Positions 11,884 to 25,333 of a stretch of DNA of 25,333 nucleotides are shown here, one piece after another. Where the stretch lies: the NCBI GenBank assembly GCA_001598975.1, contig BBXU01001019.1, positions 1 to 25,333 of the forward strand. Direction: 5' to 3'. The notes beneath the pieces were generated by a model. That model ran no database searches, was not told where the DNA came from, and was given only the letters and a program-made list of their open reading frames with translations. The position numbers were made by a program, and so were the translations under genes. The stretch comes from Parachlorella kessleri. Taxonomy: Eukaryota; Chlorophyta; Trebouxiophyceae; Chlorellales; Chlorellaceae. Numbering within the stretch: position 1 is the first letter of the stretch; the number at the start of each line of letters is the position of its first letter.

Positions 11884-14800
11884 ATGACAGTCTTGCAACA
11901 CCTGACCCACTATCATGCCATGCGGCCAGCAGACGTGGTTAACCTCCTTCTCACCCTGCCAGACCGCTACTCGTATCCCCAGCGCTTGCTGGGTTGGGTG
12001 ACATACCTTGTTCTGTCGGGTCTCTTCCTGTACTCCCAGCGCCGAAGGCAAGGCTAACTAGGGGAGTTCAGTTTAACGAAGCTCACATACATACTCCCTT
12101 GCTGCCCTTCGTCCATGACCTCCTTACTTTGTCATAAATCATAGGTATCGACAACTCTTGGCAGATGTGCGCTGCAGGCCCTTCGGCAAAGCCAGGCTAG
12201 GCCCTGCCCTCCCTTTGGTGGTTGGGGACTTCTTGGTACCCCTCATGTTCCACCACCAGCGGGACATCTGCACCAACGTTATCTGCACTCTGATAACTAT
12301 GTGGATGACCTCCTTCAAGGTAGGACTGTGCCCAAGTCGGTCAGGCAAGCGTGGCTCCAGGGGTGGGGCATGTGCAAGTTCATCACCTGCTGTCAGTAAG
12401 CTAGGCGGGTTGTCGTCTGGCTTCCTGAACACTCATCGATCAAGTGGGCTGCTTCTGGGATGCTGCAATGGACACCAGCTGTAAAATGACTTTGGTGGTA
12501 CCACTCCTGCCAGGGCCATTCTGCACTCACCGTGCGGTGGGAAAGCTTAGGTGCACATTGCATAGGGTGACTGCAAGTCCAGGGTGATGAGGGCAGGAGG
12601 GATTCCTTCATGGAAGCATGGAAAGGACATAGAGAATCAAGATGTCGGTGCCTGCCTCCAGGTCTTAGGCTGGGTTGTCAACCGTGGCCCCCTGGTTCGC
12701 CCGCTAGATGCCGTCCAGTTTGTGGCTGTCTATGCCTTCCCCATCACCCCCACCAACAGTAAGTTCTCGTTGCTCTGTTGCCAGCATCACTTGCACCACA
12801 AAGATACATTCTGCGGCATGCCAACAACGCCAGATCTAGCGGCACTTCGCCAGGTTGGCAGCGAGGACCGCGCTGCCTTTACCCAGAGGAGCTAGAGGTT
12901 GCAGCGGCTGTACAAAATACACTTAGGCTTGCCCACTACTACCGGGTCTGCCTACATGTTGCACTGGTAGAGTGGAGGCTTGCTAGGTGCGCAGATTGGC
13001 TTGGGCCTGCATGCAAGCGCACCAAGCTGCAACTCAGGTAGTAGTGTGCAGGTCACAGTCAAGCAGCTTGTTTGCATGCAAGCTGCTGCCTCTGCAGTTT
13101 GCCAGGAGGCTCTCAGCGTGAAAGCCAATGGAGCCAATGGGGACGACTCCCAGGTACTTCTGCTTTTCAGCCTTAGCTGCGCTTGACCAACTTGTTGGCA
13201 GTAGCCCACAGCGACGATTTTGTCCCACACAAATGAGGGCCTCCGGCGATGGAGAGTTTCATCCGCAGAGGCACAGCCCAGCCTCAGGGATGGGTCCTTC
13301 CCACTGGCACGCAGCCACGGTCCCTGCAGTAGCTCTCCCTGAGTGGTCCTGCAGTCCAAGGCACTGACTACCATGGTCATTGAACAACATAAAGCTTTGG
13401 GCTTGGCCGTGGGTTCCTGGTGCCTGTCTGCAGGGCAAGGCCAAAGCGGAGGTGTGGCGGCAGGGGGGGCGCCTGGCCGAGAGCACCGGCGGCTACTGGG
13501 TCAGCGTCCGCAACTTTGCGGGGAAGATACTGGCAGCCATCGTGACGGTGTATGTCCTTACATCCCACCCCGGCTGTCCCGAGATTGTCAAGTCCTTCCT
13601 GTACGGTAAGCACCCCAACCCCTCAGGGTGTTGCAGTGTACCTACCTGGCAGTACGCTTTGAGCGCTGTGCCTGCGGCGGTCTTGCAAAGCTAACTGCCT
13701 GCCTTGTATGGTCGCGCTGGGCACTGCATCATACAATGCGGGGTCACTAGTTGCTGGGAACAGGGCCCCTACCTGTGTCGCTATGTGAAGCATGTCAGTG
13801 CACACTGGGTAGTGCAGCAGACAGCCTGGGCGGTGATTCGGTGCCCTGCTCTTGATGCTTCGCTGCATAGAGAGCCTTCTATTGGAAAGTTGACCTGGTG
13901 GGTGCACAGGTTTACTTGTCTTCTGCACTGCCAGGGCTGCAACCCTATCAATCCGCTCGGCTGTGCCTGCCATCCACACTGGTGCAAGCCATCAGCGCGA
14001 CTCATACCATCACCCCGGCCCGTGTGCAGGCTTTGGGCTCTACTCCGTGCTTGGTATGATCATGGATGGTCCTGCAGCCCTTGCTACCAGCGCCATCGGC
14101 ATGCAGATCGCCCCGCACTTTGATAACCCCTACACCGCTCACTCGGTAAGGCTTACTGCCACTGGTTGACAGTGAGAGGGTTGTGAGGACTTTGGCATGG
14201 CCCGGCCGTTGTAAGGTGATATCTAGCAAGGGGAAAAGCACATGCCAAGCACTCCCTGTCCGCATACAGGGTTCTGTAGTTGGTGCATTGCAACCTCGGT
14301 TACACATGGGCGCATGGATCCCGGGGTAAGCTGCCCCGCTGCCGTGAGCCTTGCTTCCAAGGGTGCTTCCAAACCCCTCAGACTCGGAGGCTTGTTGACA
14401 CTGTGTTCATCACCTTGCTGCTGCAGCTTGCCGAGTTCTGGAACAAGCGCTGGAACCTCACAGCAGGCAACCTGCTCCGCTTCCTTGTCTATGACCCCAT
14501 CAATGAAGGTAGGGTTATAGACCTCCTCAGCCGCCCTGGGCTGCTTCCTTCCTTCAGAAAGACACGCTGTCCATGTTACCAACTCCATGCTTGCCTGGAA
14601 GTCTGACCTGCCTGCTATGGCCCCGAATTGCGATCTTCCGTTGTCGTTATCCAGTTAGCGAGACTGGTGCTGAATATGTGACCCACGACCAAGACTCCTG
14701 CCTGCAGGGCGGCTGATCCACGACCCCACCGTCAGCGTGGCTCGCAGCAAGTCGCGGCGCCTGGTGGGGATGAGCATGTCATTTGTCGTCAGCGGCATCA

Positions 14801-15636
14801 TGCATGAGATCATGGTCCTGTGAGTCACATCATGCCCCCATCGTTTGACTTGTCTGGAACTGCTGCACGCTTGCTCGCCTCATTCCACATGGTGCACCGA
14901 CTCTCAGCCTGTGGGCCTTGGCCTTGGATCTGCCAGGCGCATGCCTATGCAGTGCTTCTGGCCGATTCAGCATAACAAACGCCCTCAATCTGGATGGCAT
15001 CTCTCCTATTTCCTAGCTGGTTATGAAGACTTGAAGTTCAAAAACTTTTCCTGCAGCTACCTGGCCCACCGCTTCTCCGGCCACATGATGACCTACTTCC
15101 TGTGCCAGCCGGTGGTCCTGGTGGCCGAGCAAGTGGTCAAAGGCCAGCTGAAGAAGCATGGGATGGACATGCCGGTCCCGATCGGCTGGATCTACACCGT
15201 GGGGGGAGGTGGGTCACGTGGAAATCGGTCAGGGGTCAGGAGGCCTGCGGCTCCTGTACCCCGTGCCTGTGGGGCTCGTTACCCGGCCGCTGCTTTGGCG
15301 CAGCGTGTAGCAAGAAGCTCGTGAAGAACATGACCGTCACTAGCATCAGATTTGGGACTCCTCCATACAGAAACCTTTACCCCCGTGCCTTGGCTACCAC
15401 TCCTTCTGACTGCCCACAGTTGCCCCTTGCCGCACCCTGCTGCAGAGGTCTGGCTGTCCCACCAGTTCTTCTTCGGGGGCATCTTCCGGGATGTGGGAAT
15501 CCCCGCCAGGTTCTGCGCCAACATGGCGGATACCGGCGCCCAGCTGTCGTCCGTTAGTAAGGCGGTGGCGGGACCCGTGCTGAGCACGCTGGGCTCGGTA
15601 GGGAGCCTGTGGTGGTGGGCGGGACCTGAGCTGTGA
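11884..15636 (+). CDS. MBOAT-family wax synthase-like O-acyltransferase
   Basis: Ten exons keep phase throughout: 11884-12029, 12145-12319, 12662-12758, 13098-13153, 13434-13605, 14030-14145, 14427-14508, 14708-14819, 15057-15208 and 15446-15636, giving 432 residues. An in-frame stop precedes the ATG. The protein is hydrophobic with several likely membrane helices. Family marks: GWVVNRGPL near residue 110, AEFWNKRWN (256-264), YDPINEGRLIHDP, then FVVSGIMHE with the likely catalytic His314, and a late VWLSHQFFFGGIFRD segment. This pattern is that of plant wax synthases (long-chain-alcohol O-fatty-acyltransferases), membrane enzymes that esterify fatty alcohol, or diacylglycerol in relatives, with acyl-CoA. 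The acceptor cannot be read from sequence. The first donor (GTACTC, 12030) is weak; it was chosen because the phase fits and the membrane segment stays whole. The small exon 13098-13153 is the least certain. Confidence 0.85.
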
Positions 15637-15667
15637 GAAGAGCAAGCTAGACCCACACTGCAAGGCC

Positions 15668-15672
15668 TGTAA
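15668..15672 (+). terminator. Putative acyltransferase poly(A) signal TGTAA
   Basis: TGTAA 32 bases after the stop would make a very short 3' UTR. A second TGTAA at 16486-16490 would make one of about 850 bases, more like other algal genes. Which is used cannot be told. Confidence 0.25.
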
Positions 15673-15943
15673 AGGGATACTGCTGTGTTTGCACGAGCGG
15701 ATGCTTCTTGATTGGGTGCCCTGCACTTACCTGACTGGCATGAGAATTGCAGGGGAAAATGATGTTAGTGTGAGGCGAGCTGTGGGCAGTGAGTGCAGTG
15801 GGGATCAACTGAGGGTTTCACTGCAGCACGAGCCACGGACAAAAACTGGGCAGTTTAAACTCTTGCAGCACAAAGAAACTTATGGACGGGCCCCAACATA
15901 TTAGCATGGGTGGCAGGTAGTGTGAACAGGGAGTAGAGCTGGG

Positions 15944-15966
15944 CTGGACTGGACTGGACGGAACTG
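15944..15966 (+). repeat. Short GGACT tandem repeat
   Basis: CTGGACTGGACTGGACGGAACTG is three to four units of a 5-base motif, slightly decayed at the 3' end, in the intergenic region. Confidence 0.7.
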
Positions 15967-16375
15967 ACAGTACTGCAAACATATGTTTGCACTAATCAGG
16001 CTTTATTACTTGGTTTCCGAGCGGGTCACTGGCACGGTGCCTGTGGGGAGCTGATACCTACATACGTGTGGAGACTTCGTATATGTGTATCTGTGGAGGT
16101 TACATATGTCCAGCACCTTTCACATGCCTCAGCACTTGTGTCAGGAGTCCCTGCGTTCAATTGGCTTTTGTTGTTTTGCCTCGCTTCACTCTGACCACAG
16201 CAGTACCCACTCCTTTCTAACCTTCGCTCTGACCTCCTGTCTTGCTCTGCATGTCTCTGCTACTGTTTCTGGTCAGCTGGTACGAGCTGCAACAGACTGC
16301 CTGTCTCCTTCAGGTTCACCCTCGTGCGGCCTCCCATGTCTATATCTCAAGTTATTGCTGGGTGCCTTCCTAACA

Positions 16376-16380
16376 TTACA
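16376..16380 (-). terminator. Putative glutaredoxin poly(A) signal TGTAA
   Basis: TTACA on the plus strand reads TGTAA on the minus strand, about 290 bases after the glutaredoxin stop. Another reverse TGTAA lies at 16100-16104. Confidence 0.3.
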
Positions 16381-16671
16381 CCTGCCCGGCCGCAAGCTGT
16401 CAAGATCTTACGCTCGCCGTGGTTTGTTGTGACATGACATAAGCTACCAGTAATCGCCGTTGGCCGAGATGGATATGCTCCTAGCTGTAACAAACACCCA
16501 ACCTCTGTGACCCCTACTGACCCGGCATCTGGCATAGCAGGTCATATCATACAGAATTGCAACCTACATTTACGCCCCAAAGCCGTGCAAGGAAAGGGGC
16601 ACCGCACGACTTGCATACCCCCATCAGCCGTCAGCATTTGGCTCACTCCAAGGCTCGTGTCGGAAGTGCTG

Positions 16672-19600
16672 CTACACCCGTGCCTTCATCTCATCAATCG
16701 TGGTCTTGAGCTCCCCCGTCTGCGCCATCTCTAGCACGATATCGCAGCCTCCCACCAGCTCCCCCTTCACATACAGCTGCGGGTACGTGGGCCAGCTCGA
16801 GTACTCCTGCGCAAGCACAAGGGCACAGTGCCACACATGGCGTGAGAAATGTTAAGGGTTGCAGGTAGTGCAAACAGAGCGTTAGGGCGAACTCTACCGG
16901 CAGGGCTGGATGCCTCACCACATAAACTGCAGGCAAGCTCAGTAGTGGGGCTCTCTCACCAGCTCAGTTACAAATGGGCAAACAGTTGCAGGTTCAGTGG
17001 CGGGACGCTCCTCATATGGCCCGGCCGGGCAAGACCAGGCACACACGGCAGACCCGTACCTTGAGCCCCTGCCGCACGTGCTCACCGAAAGCATTTCAAG
17101 GTGCCCCTCTCCAAGCGTGAGCAAGGGGATGCATCCCCACCACACCAATGACACACCCACCTTGAGCCCCTGCCGCACGTGCTCATCTGACAATATGTCA
17201 AAGGTGCCAAACTCCTCCCCCGTCTGCCGCAACGCCTCCACCACCTTCCGGCTGAACCCGCAGCGGGGAGCCTCGGGGGTGCCTGCAAAAAACACCAGCG
17301 ATAAGCACCACTTGCTGCGAAGCACCACTTGTTTCGTGCGAGGGGAACCAAGGCCTGTGGTGCAAGCACATTTAGGCACAGAGAGGGAAGGTGTGTGAGC
17401 TGGGAAGCTTAGCGGGCACAGCGCATGTCAGGGCAAGGATGACATAAGCATTGTCTCATCGTGGGGGACACACTCAGTGCCCCTTGTCAGGTTTTGAAAT
17501 TGTTGCCTGTTGCTCATCACCCATGCGCTCAGGCCCACTTCCCTTCTTTAAACACCAAGTTACGCTATCTATTCGGGACCGGGACCTCTTACTTCTATCA
17601 TCAAGCAATTCCACCAACATCAGTGCATAAGAAGGAAAGCCTGCCAAGAGGCAAAGGGTCGGTAGAGCAGTCATCTGCACCCCACCCACAGCCGCCTACC
17701 TTTCATGAACAGCATGACTGGCTTGGACTGCACCAGGGACTCTATAAGCTGCTGCAGCTTGTCCTGCCCACTGCTGCCTGCCTCCGCCAGCACCTCCTGC
17801 ACACATTTGGCGGGGGAGTATGATTTAGTGGGTCAGATCTGAGGGAATATATCACAAAAGTTAGGGTTTAGAATTAAGGCCGGCCTCCGCCAGCACCTCC
17901 TGCAACGATTTGGGGGAAATATATGCAAAACTTCCTACACATTCACCCACAAATCCACTTGTGGCACATTGTAGTGTTTGGAACACCCTGCCTGCACCAC
18001 TTCTGTATGAAAGGGCTGCCAGAATGTTGAGCGCCTCCTCTTGGCAGAGCTATTGAGCGAGTTCAAGCAATCAGAGGGGCCAGCATGAGGTAAACATGCG
18101 CACCATGTGTCAGCTTAGATATCAGACCCTGAGCACCACTCCCGTCTAACACTGATGGACATACTGCGATGATGAGCTCATGGCACCTGTACCTTAACAA
18201 GGCCCCTCCACATCCACAAAACCTACCACCCAATGCAGCCTCCAGCCGACTGACCTTGAGCTCCCCCGTCTGCTCCATCTCCAGCACAATGTCGCAGCCT
18301 CCCACCAGCTCCCCCTTCACATACAGCTGCGGGTACGTGGGCCAGCTGGAGTACTCCTGCGCAAGCATTACGGCACACCACCACACAAGGGTTGAGAAAT
18401 GTTGGCCACCACACAAACAGCAGCAGACTGCTGGGCAGGGCTTTTGCGGGCTCCCTGGCGGCCACAAGCCCCAAGAGACAGCTGGCATTCACAGCACAAG
18501 CCTCTCGGCGTCCCACCCTCTCTTGCCTATCCGAAAGCCCCTAGACGAGTACAACAAAGAGAGGGAAACCCCGCCCACCTACGCCTTGTAAGCCACCCAC
18601 CTTGAGCCCCTGCCGCACTTGCTCGTCTGCGAGGATGTCAAAGGTGCCAAACTGCGAGCACCCCGACAGCCGAAGCGCCTCCACAACCTTGCGACTAAAC
18701 CCGCAGCGGGGGGCGTCTGCGCTGCCCTGCACACAGGCGCGCCTGACTTGTTCACCAAGATATGAGAGGCTACACCAGAAGGCAACACGCAGTCGCTGTA
18801 GCTGAGCACTATTTGCCGACTGCTACTCGCACAGCTGCACTCGATAAAGCGTAGTCTTTTTGGGAGCTCATGGTAACACGGGCTCCCCACCATCACTCAC
18901 AGCACCCGGATCTTGCCAAGGGGACAATGTGGTGCCGGAACGAGTATGAAGCGCTTCCAAAGCTAGCAAAGGTACTGCGGGCACCGGCCAAGGGGCCAAG
19001 CATAAGCTACCCCAGTGCCGACAGGCCTGTGCCATGTCAGCAAGCACAGCTAGGAACACCTGCACCCACCTTCATGAACAGCATGACTGGCTTGGACTGT
19101 ACCAGGGCTTTGCAGCGCTCCTGGACCGCGGAGTGGCTGGCACCTGCACGGACAGCGGTAGACTCAGCATGTATAAACAAGCACATTCCTCGCGTTCCGG
19201 TAGCTGCTCACCAGGATTCAAGCCAGAGGCAGTATGGAGTTGCGACAATGCCGGGAGCAGCACGCGGCCCTCGCTACATAGTTTCCCATTACGCAGGTCG
19301 CTGGGTAACCCCCCACACCACCACGGCATCTGCAGGTACAAGGACAGAGAGCCACCCACCATTGGAAGCAGGAGGCCCCGCCAGTGGCGCCCACCCATCC
19401 ACAGCAGGTGGTGGCGCAGCCTGAGGAGCCGCTGGGCAGGACGCTGGGCAGCCGGCAGCGGGCGCAGCTGCTGCGCCTGCTGTGGCTGCCGCTGCCAGAG
19501 CCCCAAACTTCTTGGTCAGCGCTGCGGCATCGGCGCCCTCCAGAGAGTCCACTTGCTTGCCATCATGGAAGAAAAGAAAGTAGGGCACCAGCGAGACACT

Positions 19601-19991
19601 ATATGCCTCGGAGATGTCGGCAGCTTCCTCGGCTTCAACTCGTAGCACGCTGACGCCTGGGGTGCCTGCCGCCAGCTGCTGTAGGACTTGGTCTAGAAAC
19701 TTGCAGGGCTCGCACCAGAGCGCCCAGAAGTGCACCACCACCTGCAGCAGTTTACCACAAAGGTAGGTGCCCCGTTCAAACGGCCATCACAGCGCAGCAC
19801 CAAGCACTCTCGGGGGGCCCATCACATGCGGGCATGCGCTGCAAGGTAGTTCGCTGATCACGGTAGAGGAAGACGGGATGAGCCACGGGACATGACCGGC
19901 ATGGCTGCTGGTGATCAACACAGTGGTGCCGCACCTTGGACTTGGTGGCAAGTGCATGTTTAAGAGCATTCAGCTGGCTTACGGACTCCAT
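16672..19991 (-). CDS. PICOT-type monothiol glutaredoxin (Trx-Grx-Grx)
   Basis: Minus-strand exons 19991-19935, 19741-19360, 19143-19070, 18726-18601, 18356-18255, 17796-17700, 17282-17161 and 16806-16672 join in phase to 364 residues. Residues 1-~115 are a thioredoxin domain ([44 protein letters not shown]), followed by an Ala/Pro linker and two glutaredoxin domains, each with a CGFS motif (179-182 and 287-290), [27 protein letters not shown] and CDIVLEM. Proteins of this family bind [2Fe-2S] clusters with glutathione and act in cytosolic-nuclear iron-sulfur and iron homeostasis (human GLRX3, Arabidopsis GRXS17). Plants usually have three Grx modules; this has two. An in-frame ATG at 20093 would add 34 residues; 19991 is preferred because [11 protein letters not shown] aligns with family starts. 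Confidence 0.92.
16706..16855 (-). repeat. Grx module end, copy 2 of a near-identical exon-intron block
   Basis: The 102 coding bases 16705-16806 match 18255-18356 with about five differences (counted by eye). The similarity continues past the acceptor into the intron (GCGCAAGCA; later GAGAAATGTT in both). Confidence 0.85.
17058..17106 (-). repeat. Echo of donor edge of glutaredoxin exon 7
   Basis: A 27-base perfect match (17058-17084) to the real exon end and donor at 17159-17185, 101 bases further into the intron. The similarity continues into GCATTTCAAGGTGCC versus TATGTCAAAGGTGCC. The copy has an intact donor GTACGG, but its spacing is not a multiple of three. Confidence 0.9.
17877..17920 (-). 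repeat. Echo of acceptor edge of glutaredoxin exon 6
   Basis: A 22-base perfect match (17883-17904) to the real acceptor and exon start at 17780-17801, 103 bases upstream in the direction of transcription. The pyrimidine tract next to it (CCCCC..CCAAAT) is also similar. The AG is intact, making it a decoy site. Confidence 0.9.
18255..18405 (-). repeat. Grx module end, copy 1 of a near-identical exon-intron block
   Basis: Partner of the block at 16705-16855. The encoded peptides differ at one of 34 residues (EMEQ versus EMAQ). Confidence 0.85.
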
Positions 19992-20413
19992 GATCGCAAC
20001 GCAAAAACATTGGAATAAGTAATTGTCTCCCTTTGCCACGCGCCCCCCAAAGAGCTTGGCCGTCGCGCCCAGGCCAGTTCCCGCCCCCGACATAGCCTGT
20101 CTTTAGGGCAGCCCCCAGCCCTTTGCTGCCTCAGTCTATCATCTTACCGCCCAGCTTGTCTGTCCTGCCTTCCTTGCAGAGGGGGGTTGGTTCACAACTG
20201 CTTTGGTTTTGCTGTCCTGGGACCGAGATCTGGGCTGGAGTTTGCTCCCCGGGTCTTCAATTGCAGAAGTGGTTGCCCGGCCGGCAGGCTTTTGAAGCTG
20301 TCTCGCGGCCAGAGTGTGGGATTGCTCAGCACGGCCCGTGAACCGCGCTCACAAGCGGAGCAGAAGCCAAGAACACGCGGCATTAGCAGCTGCTCGTTAC
20401 ACAAGAAAGCAGC
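19992..20413. other. Divergent promoter region, glutaredoxin / UDP-glucose dehydratase
   Basis: Only about 420 bases separate the two start codons, so promoters and 5' UTRs of both genes must fit here; the 20093 ATG alternative would shorten it to 320. No TATA box or recognised element is seen. Confidence 0.55.
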
Positions 20414-24315
<3,902 letters not shown>

Positions 24316-24546
24316 ACGTCCACCGACAGGCAGATGGGTCTTGCAATTCCTGGGCTTCAAGGAGGAGGTGGCCCTGGGGCAGTGGTGCCGCATCGCAACC
24401 TGGCCGAAGTTTCACTTTCCTGCAGCCTTTTTTCCCAAGCTGTCTCCTGCCAGTTTAACTTATTCTTGTTGCAGGTGTGCAGCCTGTATTCCCTTGTGCA
24501 AATGTTTGTTTTGTTATTTGGGTGTTTAGCTGGACCGCTCTCACCC

Positions 24547-24551
24547 TGTAA
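24547..24551 (+). terminator. Putative dehydratase poly(A) signal TGTAA
   Basis: TGTAA 232 bases after the stop, a typical distance for a green algal 3' UTR. Confidence 0.5.
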
Positions 24552-25012
24552 AGAGTAATTGCTGCATCCATGCAACTGTGCCCACCCTTTCCAAGTAAAA
24601 GCAGAACCTCATTGGCACCCACACAGCGCAAAATGAATGTGCCTGCCTAGTTGCTTCACCTACTACTGCTGTGTCGAAAGAAGGCACGTGCCTAGATGAG
24701 TTATACTGAAACTCATGTGCGCCGGTTCATTTGAGATGCATCGCATTTGGTCCACCCTTGCCCAATGGTGGGCTAGGTGAAGTCGATACCTCAGCGGGGC
24801 TTGCAACCTGAGGACAAAGTGAAGCAGCAGCCTAACCCCCCCCTGTTACAGATACACAAGCGCTGCAGGGTTCAATCTAGCATGCTTCTAGTCAAACTGG
24901 TGGCTTCTCTTAAAGCGTCATACACCGGAAGCGCTCCAGCCCTCTTGGTACAGTCCACCCTGGCCTCTCAGTTTGCACTACCTGCCACCACCAAATGCAC
25001 CGGAGGTGAATA

Positions 25013-25027
25013 TAGTCTAGTCTAGTC
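25013..25027 (+). repeat. TAGTC x3 microsatellite
   Basis: Three perfect TAGTC units in the intergenic region. Confidence 0.85.
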
Positions 25028-25333
25028 TAACAGCGTACCGCCACCTGACCATGTGGCCGTGAGTCCCCCAAATGGGGCCAACAAAAAGCCAGGATGTACT
25101 ATGCCCACAAACCACAAGATCCAAGTACCAATTCTTAATGGCATGCACCACCCCGTCCGGACGGGGAAACCAACAGAAAACACAACCAAAGGTCTATCCC
25201 ACCAAGCTTCTCCATGTGTCCTTCATAGCACAAGCACTTAGCCAATTGAAGGCAACCCGCGAGCCGCCCCCAGCGTTCATTTTGTCCTGCTGCTGCCGTC
25301 TGGCCCCGCTCAGGTCTAGCTGCTTCAGATGTT

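Larger units (their letters stand above)
15637..16671. other. Convergent intergenic / 3' UTR region
   Basis: No coding exon recognised. It holds 3' UTRs of the acyltransferase (+) and glutaredoxin (-) genes, candidate poly(A) signals for both, and a short GGACT repeat at about 15944-15966. Confidence 0.6.
24316..25333. other. 3' UTR and downstream intergenic region
   Basis: No exon recognised. It contains the dehydratase 3' UTR to about 24570. A reverse TGTAA (TTACA at 24846-24850) may mark the 3' end of a minus-strand gene lying beyond the window. Confidence 0.55.

Noticed and set aside
11715..11942. 75-codon plus-strand frame overlapping the acyltransferase first exon
   Set aside because: It is out of frame with the membrane-protein exon, which has the better continuation and phase fit.
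13350..13370. Possible echo of the acyltransferase exon 5 acceptor (CTGCAG then CAAGGC)
   Set aside because: Similarity is too short (about 12 bases, mostly the common CTGCAG) to count as an echo.
19991..20093. Upstream in-frame ATG of the glutaredoxin gene
   Set aside because: It would add 34 residues that do not fit the family's N-terminus; left as an alternative start, not the main call.
24869..24877. GGTTCAATC, tRNA T-loop-like
   Set aside because: No matching acceptor, D or anticodon stems around it.

Overview
The window looks like nuclear DNA of a green alga, most likely a chlorophyte of the Chlorophyceae. Genes are split by many short GT-AG introns, codon third positions favour G/C, TGTAA (the usual algal poly(A) signal) follows several stop codons, and the gene set suits a plant-lineage eukaryote that also has a fermentative enzyme. 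Nothing is prokaryotic, and I see no CRISPR array, rRNA, tRNA or intact transposon. Species is not determined. All gene models come from splice-site and reading-frame matching by eye; in the main exon chains every junction keeps phase.

Layout, left to right. (1) 226-3071, +: the last six exons of pyruvate:ferredoxin oxidoreductase, 5' end outside the window. (2) about 4702-7880, -: a protein with an N-terminal GRF zinc finger and a DEDDh (DnaQ/TREX-like) 3'-5' exonuclease split by a Ser/Gly-rich insertion; its last exon is uncertain. (3) 8863-11092, -: an mTERF-like helical-repeat protein, probably organellar. (4) 11884-15636, +: a ten-exon MBOAT-family wax synthase-like acyltransferase. (5) 16672-19991, -: a PICOT-type monothiol glutaredoxin (Trx-Grx-Grx). 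(6) 20414-24315, +: a single-domain UDP-glucose 4,6-dehydratase of the plant RHM type. The stretches between them are intergenic or UTR. Pairs 3/4 and 5/6 are divergent and may share promoters; 1/2 and 4/5 are convergent. The genes do not form one pathway, and I do not see a dedicated multi-gene system.

The most unusual signal is structural. In the PFOR gene most exon edges have a decayed direct copy of that edge (exon sequence plus splice site) 55-196 bases away inside the adjacent intron, sometimes two copies. The glutaredoxin gene shows the same at two edges. This suggests introns that grow by short tandem duplications across splice sites, leaving decoy splice sites. Also notable: near-identical sequence, including intron flanks, between the two Grx modules of gene 5; a WCEPC motif in its Trx domain; the GRF plus exonuclease architecture of gene 2; and a stretch of intron in gene 6 that reads like the neighbouring active-site exon.
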